A stretch of DNA of 58,529 nt from Chthonomonas sp. UBA6659. Lineage in GTDB: Bacteria; Armatimonadota; Fimbriimonadia; Fimbriimonadales; Fimbriimonadaceae. Shown in pieces: positions 52,365-58,529 of the stretch. The notes below the pieces were generated by a model, which was given only the letters and a program-made list of their open reading frames with translations, ran no database searches and was not told where the DNA came from. Position 1 is the first letter of the stretch; each line of letters starts with the position of its first letter. Where the stretch lies: the NCBI GenBank assembly GCA_002455425.1, contig DKKT01000071.1, forward strand, positions 1 to 58,529. The letters run 5' to 3'. The position numbers and the translations under genes were made by a program.

Positions 52365-53355
52365 TCGAACGAGACCTCCGGTAGCGGAAGGCGGCAAACA
52401 CGATGATGATCAGTCCGATCAGCACGCCGTTGAGTCCCTTCGGGATCTGGAGCGCGGCGCTGATGAACGACGACCCGGTCGAGAGGATGCCGAACAAGCC
52501 CGCCGCGGGCACGACCCCCCAGGGCGAGGAGCCCGCCAAAAGCGCGACGCCGAGGGCGTCGAATCCGTAGCCGGGTGAGAAGCCCTCGTAGAATCGGTGT
52601 TCGTAGGCAAGCACCTGGCACGAACCGGCCAGTCCGCCGATGGCGCCGGAGGCCAGCATCGTCCAGACCGTCACCTTGCGGACGTCGACCCCGGCGAATT
52701 GGGCCGCCTTCGGATTCGCGCCGACCGCATTCAGCTCGTATCCGGCGACGGTTCGCTTGAGCCAAAGCGCGAGCGCGGCGACGAGGGCGAGGGCGAAGAT
52801 CAAGGCGATGTTGATCGTGAGCGGTGGCGCGCTGTAGAGCATCGGGAGCTTGGTCGAATCGGTGAGTGTGGCCGTGGTCGTGCTCTGCTGTCCGGGCGCT
52901 TTCAACGGCCCCGCCACGAGTCCGGTCGTGAGGTGAAAGGCGATGTTGTTCAGCATGATCGTGCTGATGACTTCGTGCCCGCCACGGTAGGCCTTGATCC
53001 AGCCGGCGGGGAAGGCCCACAGCGCTCCTGCGATCGCTCCGCCGACGATTGCCAAAAGCACGCCGAGGATTCCGGGAACCTTAAGCCCGAGCGAGGCCGC
53101 GACGCACGCCCCGATCAGAAACTGGCCTTCGACGCCGATGTTGAAGAGGCCTCCGCGCAACCCGAGAAACACCGCGACCCCGAGAATGAGGAGCGGCGTG
53201 GTCTCCCGAAGGGTTCGGCCGATCGCGCCGGGTGTGCCGACGCTACCCTTGAGAATCTGAAGGAATGCATCGGAAGGAGCGACCCCGATCGCGATGAGCG
53301 CGCCGATGACGACCCCGAGCGCGGCGACGATCAGGATCGCGAGCTTCCAATTCAT
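52357..53355 (-). CDS. Nucleoside/sugar-type ABC transporter permease (first)
   Basis: 332 residues, with about nine membrane segments. GLRGGLFNIGVEGQFLIGA and the late GYGFDALGVALLAGSSPWG are signatures of BmpA-associated nucleoside permeases. The start ATG 53355 overlaps the ATPase stop (ATGA). Together with the neighbour it would form the membrane channel. Confidence 0.9.
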   Translation of the reverse strand: MNWKLAILIVAALGVVIGALIAIGVAPSDAFLQILKGSVGTPGAIGRTLRETTPLLILGVAVFLGLRGGLFNIGVEGQFLIGACVAASLGLKVPGILGVLLAIVGGAIAGALWAFPAGWIKAYRGGHEVISTIMLNNIAFHLTTGLVAGPLKAPGQQSTTTATLTDSTKLPMLYSAPPLTINIALIFALALVAALALWLKRTVAGYELNAVGANPKAAQFAGVDVRKVTVWTMLASGAIGGLAGSCQVLAYEHRFYEGFSPGYGFDALGVALLAGSSPWGVVPAAGLFGILSTGSSFISAALQIPKGLNGVLIGLIIIVFAAFRYRRSRSNG

Positions 53356-54860
53356 GCCGCGCCCACCATGAGGCGTCCGATCGCGGCCCGGTCCCGCTCT
53401 TCGCCAGGCTTCGGTTCGAAGAGCGCGCCGCCATTGATCGCGACGACTCGGTCGCACTGTTCGAGAAGCTCGTCGAGGTCGAAGCTGACGACGATCGCGC
53501 AGACGCCCTCCCGGCGGCAAGTCTCCCGGAGCGCCGCGTAGACCGCGAGCGTTCCTTCGATGTCGAGGCCGCGGGTTGGCTGGAACGCCAAGATCACCCG
53601 CGGCTTCAGCGCCAGAGCGCGGGCCGCGACGAATCGTTGCTGGTTGCCCCCCGAGAGCGACCGCATCGGAAGTCCGAGCCCGCCATGCTTGGTCCGGAAT
53701 CGCTCCGCGATCGCCCCAGCGAGGGCGCGACGCTCTCCGACGTCGACCCAGAGTCCGGAGCGGAGCGGTTCGAGGCGCTGGAGCCCGAGCGCCGCGTTGA
53801 GTTCGAGCGACCAGTCCTCGACGACGCCTTCTTCATGGCGGTCTTCGGGGATCAGGCGCACTCCCTGGCGTAGGCGCTCGACCGGACCATCGCGCGTCAC
53901 GTCCCGACCATCGAGGAGGACCGAGCCTTCGAGCACCGTTCCCACTCCGATCAGGGCCTGAAACAGTTCGCGCTGGCCGTTTCCGTCCACGCCGGCGAGG
54001 CCGACGACCTCGCCTTCATGCAGCCGCAGGCTGATCCCCTTGACTGCTTCCTCCCCGCGATCGCCGCGAACGCGCAGGCTACGTATTTCGAGCACCGGCT
54101 TTCCCGGCGCGACGGCTTCGATCTGAACTTCGGGGACTTCGTGGCCGACGATCCAGGCGGCCAACTGGGCCGCATCGGGTGTCTCGTGCTCCCCGATCGC
54201 GGCGTGCGCCACATTGCGTCCGCCTCGGAGAACCGTGACGTGGGAGCAGTGCTGGAGGACTTCGGGTAGCCGATGGGTGACGAGGATAATGGTGTCGCCC
54301 TCGGCCGCGAGTTGCTTGAGGCTCACGAACAGCGCGTCGCCGTCGGCTGGAGAGAGCATGGCCGTCGGCTCGTCCAGGATCATGATGCGGGCTTGACGCC
54401 AGAGGAGCTTCAGGATCTCGAGCTTTTGAGCCCCGGCCGGGCTCAGGGAGCCAGCCGGGGCGCGCCAGGAAAACTCGAACCCCATCCGCGTGGCGAGTTC
54501 GGTCGCTCGGGCCTCGGCGTCACGTTCCGCGATCCAGAGTCCTGGCTCCGCGCCGAGCATTAGGTTTTGGAGGCACGTCAGCTCCGGAATGATGCTGTAG
54601 TGCTGGCTGACCATGCCGATGCCCGATGCGATGGCCTCGGCGGAGTTCCGAAAATGGCGTGATTGGCCCTCGACCTCGATGACTCCGGCATCGGCATCGA
54701 GTCCTCCGTAGAGAATCCGCATGAGCGTCGTCTTGCCGGCCCCGTTTTCACCGACGAGGGCGTGGATCTTGCCCGCCTCGACCTGGAGGTCGACCTGATC
54801 CAAGGCCGTGACCGCGCCGAACCGGCGGGTGATGCCGGTCATCGAGACGATCGTGCTCAT
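53352..54860 (-). CDS. Double-domain ABC ATPase of a nucleoside/simple-sugar importer
   Basis: 502 residues with two nucleotide-binding domains. The first has Walker A GENGAGKT, a divergent signature (LSPAGAQKLEILKLL) and Walker B IMILDEPTAML. The second has a degenerate Walker A (GVDGNGQREL), signature LSGGNQQRFVAARAL and the atypical Walker B FQPTRGLD that is usual in this family. The start ATG 54860 overlaps the dehydrogenase stop by 4 bases. No binding-protein gene is adjacent. Confidence 0.93.
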   Translation of the reverse strand: MSTIVSMTGITRRFGAVTALDQVDLQVEAGKIHALVGENGAGKTTLMRILYGGLDADAGVIEVEGQSRHFRNSAEAIASGIGMVSQHYSIIPELTCLQNLMLGAEPGLWIAERDAEARATELATRMGFEFSWRAPAGSLSPAGAQKLEILKLLWRQARIMILDEPTAMLSPADGDALFVSLKQLAAEGDTIILVTHRLPEVLQHCSHVTVLRGGRNVAHAAIGEHETPDAAQLAAWIVGHEVPEVQIEAVAPGKPVLEIRSLRVRGDRGEEAVKGISLRLHEGEVVGLAGVDGNGQRELFQALIGVGTVLEGSVLLDGRDVTRDGPVERLRQGVRLIPEDRHEEGVVEDWSLELNAALGLQRLEPLRSGLWVDVGERRALAGAIAERFRTKHGGLGLPMRSLSGGNQQRFVAARALALKPRVILAFQPTRGLDIEGTLAVYAALRETCRREGVCAIVVSFDLDELLEQCDRVVAINGGALFEPKPGEERDRAAIGRLMVGAA

Positions 54861-55723
54861 TCCGGTTCCAGATTCAGCAGGGCCTCGTAGAGCGCGGCCG
54901 TTGCCCACTCTCCATGCCCGGCGTCCTCGAGTTGGGCGAGGAGCACATCGACGAGTTCGGCCCCCGGGATGACCTGCCCGAGGGCCTTGGCAGCTTCTTC
55001 GGCGTAGACGAGATCCTTCCGCTGGTTCTTGATGGAGAACCCGGGGGACCAATCTCGGGCGAGGATTTTCGGTCCGTAGTTCTCGAAAGCCCAGCTGCCG
55101 GCCGCGCCACCCGACAGAAGCCGATGGGCTTGGACGAGATCGAGGCCGGCTTTCTTGGCGAAGGCCATTGACTCGCACAATCCGAGGAGGGCACCGGCGA
55201 CCGCGATCTGGTTGGCCATCTTCATCATCTGCCCTGCGCCGGGGCCGCCGACCCGTTCGACGCGCCGCGAGTAGTGCATCATCGTTGGCGTCGCCTCGTC
55301 GATGACTCTCGCCTCGCCACCACAGAACACCGTCAAGGACCCGATTTGGGCTCCCATCGAACCACCGGTGATGGGGGCGTCGATGAAACGAAAGCCATTG
55401 GCGCGTAGCGCTTCATGGATCTCGATCGCGCCGCGTGGAGAGATCGTCGAGTGGTCGACGAACAGAGTTCCGGGCGCGGCGCGGACGCTAAGTCGATCGA
55501 GGCAATCGCGGACATTGTCGGTCGTGCCGACACAGAGAAACACCAGCCCACAACTCGCCCCGAGTTCTTCGAGAGAGCCCATAACGACGGCACCTCGATC
55601 GGACAAGGGTTCGGTCTTGGCCCGGTTCCGGTTGTAGACGCGCAGAGGAACGCCCGCGTTGAGAATGTGACCCGCCATCGGCGCTCCCATCACCCCCATC
55701 CCGACGAATCCGACCTGAACCAT
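54857..55723 (-). CDS. NAD(P)-dependent beta-hydroxyacid dehydrogenase
   Basis: 288 residues. GFVGMGVMGAPMAGHIL is the Rossmann motif; DAPITGGSMGAQIGSLT (family: DAPVSGG) and the catalytic-Lys region NQRKDL are present. It belongs to the 3-hydroxyisobutyrate / tartronate semialdehyde reductase family. ATG 55723 is the best start. It is first in a four-gene operon with the ABC importer, so its substrate may be linked to imported compounds (inference). Confidence 0.88.
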   Translation of the reverse strand: MVQVGFVGMGVMGAPMAGHILNAGVPLRVYNRNRAKTEPLSDRGAVVMGSLEELGASCGLVFLCVGTTDNVRDCLDRLSVRAAPGTLFVDHSTISPRGAIEIHEALRANGFRFIDAPITGGSMGAQIGSLTVFCGGEARVIDEATPTMMHYSRRVERVGGPGAGQMMKMANQIAVAGALLGLCESMAFAKKAGLDLVQAHRLLSGGAAGSWAFENYGPKILARDWSPGFSIKNQRKDLVYAEEAAKALGQVIPGAELVDVLLAQLEDAGHGEWATAALYEALLNLEPE

Positions 55724-55772
55724 GGGCTCTATTCTTGCCCAAACATCGGCGGTGATGCCGCACCTTGCCACG

Positions 55773-55788
55773 TGTGACCGCAATCACG
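55773..55788 (+). promoter_or_regulatory. CRP/FNR-like site between the dehydrogenase and the 55890 gene
   Basis: TGTGACCGCAATCACG matches TGTGA-N6-TCAC(A), the closest of the three such sites to the CRP consensus. It lies 101 bp before ATG 55890 and 50 bp upstream of the divergent dehydrogenase operon, so it could act on either. Confidence 0.5.
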
Positions 55789-55889
55789 GTCCCGCGTGAT
55801 CGGCGGTCCGAACTGGGCTCGGAGCCTCCTGTACAACTTGTTCACCCCGACGCGGAAGCGCCGGACAAACAGGACAAAGGAAACAAAAA

Positions 55890-56439
55890 ATGATGAACCT
55901 CAGCAAGACCACTCGCAACCTCGCGCTCTGCGCCCTCGCCGCTCTCGCCGCCCTCGGCGCCACGACCGCTCACGCCGCCGACTACGAGGCGGAGTACCAG
56001 GGAGTCCTCTGGCTCACCGGTTCGGCCCGCGGACGCGACACGAACATGATCAACAGCGACAATCGGCGATTCGAACTCACGAGCGCCCGAGCTGGTCGGG
56101 ATCAGGCCCTTCGAGATGGGCGTCCTGTTCCAGTTGCCGCTCGACGAGATCGACGAGAGCGAGGAGTTCGCCGCGATCCACGTCAATGTCGAGGCCAACA
56201 TCGCCCCGAACGGACCGATGGGAGTCTACGCATTCAATTGGGAGGTCGGGGATTGGGAGCAGCTGAGCAACGCCCGCTATTCGAATCGGGACAAGGTGAT
56301 CTCCACCACCCTCGACGATCCGTCCTTCATCGGCCCGGATGGCGAGGTCGCGATCGACTTCTTCCGATACTCGCGAAACCTGCGCAATCCGTACAGCTTC
56401 AAGATCGACCAAGTCAGCGTTTGGCTGGAAACCTACTGA
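55890..56439 (+). pseudogene. Frameshifted secreted protein of the shared-module family
   Basis: An N-terminal frame from ATG 55890 encodes a signal peptide (LALCALAALAALGATTAHA) and continues to about SDNRRFELTS. The remainder is in the +1 frame, reading …ELVGIRPFEMGVLFQLPLDEI… and ending NPYSFKIDQVSVWLETY at TGA 56437-56439. Joining the frames gives about 182 residues that match the 39750 protein, with the same GVY-W-WEQ and D-VSVW positions. Removing one C from the CCC at 56086-56088 would restore the frame. This is a one-base insertion, a pseudogene or a sequencing error; a programmed shift is unlikely. GGA(A) precedes the start. Confidence 0.75.
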
Positions 56440-57812
56440 TCGGCCTGGCCGGCAGACCTCAGCAGCGCGAGCGCAAGCTCGCGCTGCTTTCCATGTTCGA
56501 CGACGGGATGGGGATAGTCGACCATACACCCGTGGGGCCAGTGCACCTCGTCGTTCGAAAGGTGCCGGAGCTCCGGAATCCATCGCCGGATGAACGTACC
56601 GTCGGGATCGAACTTCCGTGATTGCAGGATCGGGTTGAAGATGCGATAGGTCGGCTGGGCATCGACGCCGGTCGAGGCGCACCACTGCCATCCCCCGTTG
56701 TTGGAGGCCAGGTCGAAGTCTAAGAGCTTCTCCGCGAAGTACGCCTCCCCGTGACGCCAGTCGACGAGAAGGTCTTTGACCAGAAAGCTCGCGGCGACCA
56801 TCCGGAGCCGGTTGTGCATCCATCCGGTCGCGTTCAGACACTGCATGGCCGCATCGACGAGGGGATAACCGGTCGTGCCCTCGCACCAACGCTTGAAGTG
56901 TGCCTCTGTCCCAGGCCAGTCGATTCGGTCGAACTCGGATTTGAACGCACCGTCGACGACATGCGGAAAATTCGCGAGGATCATCTGGTAGAAGTCGCGC
57001 CAGATGAGCTCGCTCAGCCAGGTGTCCGCCCCACTCGAGCCGTGGCGCAGCGCGGTCCGCACGCATTCCCGAATCGATAGCGTGCCGAAGCGCAAGTGGA
57101 CGGAGAGGCCCGAAGTCCCCTCTAGTCCCGGGAAATCGCGGTTCTTCCCGTACGCATCGAGGGACTTCGTGAAATCGCTCAGCCGGCTCTTCGCGCCCGA
57201 GGTGCCGGACTCGAGCCACAGGTCGCGCTCGGCAAATCCGATCGCTTCGAGTGGAGGCAGCGCGTCGCCTAACGGGAGTTGGTCTGATGGCCACAGGCGA
57301 TCCTCATCGGCCACTCTGGGGTTGACATCATCGATCTGAAGCCGAGCGCGCCACGCCCGGGAGTAGGGCGTGTAGACCCGGAACGGCTCCCCGGCCTGGT
57401 TGAGGACCTCGCGGCGCTCGAAGATGACGTGGTCCTTGAACGTCTCCAGCCGGGAGCCGGCGACCTTGAGGTTGCGGGCGACCTCGTCGTCGCGTTGCTG
57501 CGCATAGGGTTCATCGTCATGATTGGCGTAAACGGCGTCGATGCCGAGCGCGCTCACCCACCGCGGGAGGATGTCGATCGGATCGCCGACTGCCACGAGG
57601 AGCCGCGAGCCCCGCTCCTTGAGCCGGGCATCGAGTTCCTCGATCGAGCGATGGATGAACGTGATGCGCCGATCGTCGCGGGGCAGGGGGTCGAGGATCC
57701 GGGTGTCGAACACGAAGCCGACGACGACACGGTCGGCGGCTTCCGTCGCCGCCGAAAATGCGGCGTGATCCTCGAGTCGCAAGTCTCGCCGAACCCAGCA
57801 GAGGGCGTTCAT
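56433..57812 (-). CDS. phr: Deoxyribodipyrimidine photolyase
   Basis: 459 residues, class I CPD photolyase/cryptochrome family. The N-terminal antenna domain starts WVRRDLRLEDH. The C-terminal FAD domain has LSELIWRDFYQMIL, TGYPLVDAAMQCLNATGWMHNRLRM and NNGGWQWCASTG, all typical of FAD-binding photolyases. It repairs UV-induced cyclobutane dimers using blue light. It converges with the frameshifted gene, with the stops overlapping by 7 bp (CTACTGA). Confidence 0.95.
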   Translation of the reverse strand: MNALCWVRRDLRLEDHAAFSAATEAADRVVVGFVFDTRILDPLPRDDRRITFIHRSIEELDARLKERGSRLLVAVGDPIDILPRWVSALGIDAVYANHDDEPYAQQRDDEVARNLKVAGSRLETFKDHVIFERREVLNQAGEPFRVYTPYSRAWRARLQIDDVNPRVADEDRLWPSDQLPLGDALPPLEAIGFAERDLWLESGTSGAKSRLSDFTKSLDAYGKNRDFPGLEGTSGLSVHLRFGTLSIRECVRTALRHGSSGADTWLSELIWRDFYQMILANFPHVVDGAFKSEFDRIDWPGTEAHFKRWCEGTTGYPLVDAAMQCLNATGWMHNRLRMVAASFLVKDLLVDWRHGEAYFAEKLLDFDLASNNGGWQWCASTGVDAQPTYRIFNPILQSRKFDPDGTFIRRWIPELRHLSNDEVHWPHGCMVDYPHPVVEHGKQRELALALLRSAGQADQ

Positions 57813-57856
57813 TGCCCTTCCTACGGACGGCGAGCAATCGGGATCAGCCTTGAGGG

Positions 57857-57862
57857 TACAAT
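57857..57862 (+). promoter_or_regulatory. -10 hexamer of the rplU-rpmA operon
   Basis: TACAAT lies 52 nt before the rplU start, leaving a leader in which ribosomal-protein autoregulation could occur. The -35 is unclear. Confidence 0.45.
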
Positions 57863-57914
57863 GCCTTTTCGCGTCCAGGCCACGTCTCGACGCGCACGAA
57901 GGAGCGTTTGGACC

Positions 57915-58232
57915 ATGTACGCAATCGTCAAGACGGGCGGAAAGCAGTATAAAGCCGAGGCCGACGAAATCATCATCGTCGAGAAGATCGAAGGCGAGCC
58001 CGGCGCCAAGGTGGAACTCGAAGAGGTCGTCATGGTGTGTGACGGCGGCTCAGTCAAGGTGGGTTCTCCCTTCGTCAAGGGCGCCAAGGTACGCGCCGAG
58101 ATCGTCCGCCAGGCCAAGGGCCCCAAGATCGACGGATTCAACTACAAGCCGAAGAAGAACCAGCGCAAGCGCTGGGGCCACCGACAGCCGCAGACCTTCC
58201 TGCGTGTCGTCGAGGTCCTCGGAGGAAAGTAA
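57915..58232 (+). CDS. rplU: 50S ribosomal protein L21
   Basis: 105 residues, full length. MYAIVKTGGKQYKAEADEII opens the protein and KKNQRKRWGHRQPQTFLRV closes it, as in L21. ATG 57915 is preceded by an AAGGAG. It is the first gene of the usual rplU-rpmA pair. Confidence 0.97.
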   Translation: MYAIVKTGGKQYKAEADEIIIVEKIEGEPGAKVELEEVVMVCDGGSVKVGSPFVKGAKVRAEIVRQAKGPKIDGFNYKPKKNQRKRWGHRQPQTFLRVVEVLGGK

Positions 58233-58235
58233 CGA

Positions 58236-58499
58236 ATGGCACATAAAAAAGGACAAGGTTCGTCTCGCAACGGCCGCGACTCGAATTCTCAGCGCTTGGG
58301 TATCAAGCGATATGGTGGCCAAGTTGTCAAGGCCGGCACGATCATCGTGCGACAGCGCGGCACCCAGTTCCACCGCGGAGTAAACGTCGGCATGGGCAAC
58401 GATCATACGCTCTTCGCGCTGGTCGATGGCCAAGTCAAGTTCGAGGGGCCGACGGCGAAGAGGCGCATCAGCGTCTACCCGCACCAAACCGGCGAGTAA
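58236..58499 (+). CDS. rpmA: 50S ribosomal protein L27
   Basis: 87 residues. MAHKKGQGSSRNGRDSNSQR and GIKRYGGQVVKAGTIIVRQRG are diagnostic of L27. It begins directly with MAHKKG, with no cleavable N-terminal extension of the Firmicutes kind. It starts 3 bases after the rplU stop. No terminator is seen before the window ends. Confidence 0.97.
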   Translation: MAHKKGQGSSRNGRDSNSQRLGIKRYGGQVVKAGTIIVRQRGTQFHRGVNVGMGNDHTLFALVDGQVKFEGPTAKRRISVYPHQTGE

Positions 58500-58529
58500 G
58501 CCCCCGCCGATCCAAGAAAACAGGCTCGG

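Overview
The window looks like a chromosomal segment of a GC-rich, free-living, diderm bacterium, most likely of the Armatimonadota (Fimbriimonadia-like). This is inferred from the prepilin N-terminus with the FPVFAQAKRAAQ continuation, a dockerin-like two-repeat C-terminus on a secreted protease, several secreted proteins of no known family, a type IV pilus secretin and a flagellin. No rRNA, CRISPR array, phage or IS element was seen. Genes are tightly packed with many 4-base start/stop overlaps.

Layout. 1-670: end of an unknown gene coupled to a small lipoprotein. 904-3720: ispDF-hpf on the minus strand, divergent from alr. 3722-17096: a nine-gene minus-strand operon running from an exported membrane protein through two ABC permeases and their ATPase, a coiled-coil membrane protein, MoxR AAA+ ATPase, DUF58, a BatA-like vWA protein and a double-vWA protein. 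The DUF58 gene has no ATG/GTG/TTG start and seems to begin at ATC. 17194-19184: xerC-type recombinase and M24 peptidase. 19181-22771: HD-GYP sensor, PilZ and TPR proteins (c-di-GMP). 22909-26485: a 42-bp direct repeat, then dCMP deaminase, WecA/TagO-like transferase, UDP-GlcNAc 2-epimerase and UppP (envelope glycan and lipid-carrier genes). 26732-29445: soluble GAF-PAS histidine kinase and an NtrC-like activator with no DNA-binding domain. 29486-34867: secreted proteins, purE, flagellin, acyltransferase. 34876-39473: small unknown protein, MalK/UgpC-type ATPase, pseudopilin, small Cys protein, CocE-type hydrolase. 39556: tRNA-Gly(CCC). 39750-47298: secreted protein, PilQ with two lipoproteins, subtilisin-like protease. 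47334-48709: HipBA. 48925-51193: intradiol dioxygenase and pckA. 51194-51509 holds a possible small RNA. 51510-55723: nucleoside/sugar-type ABC exchange system with a beta-hydroxyacid dehydrogenase. 55890-56439: frameshifted secreted gene. 56433-58499: photolyase, rplU, rpmA.

Most notable points: (i) three secreted proteins (30700, 39750, 55890) share a C-terminal module with no family I can name; (ii) three CRP/FNR-like GTGA-N6-TCAC sites lie upstream of secreted-protein genes, two of them members of that family; (iii) the DUF58 gene's likely ATC start; (iv) an orphan rho-independent terminator that suggests an unannotated RNA at about 51370-51506; (v) several genes whose -10-like hexamer sits 5-6 nt before the start codon, suggesting leaderless mRNAs. 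All were found by eye and need computation to confirm.
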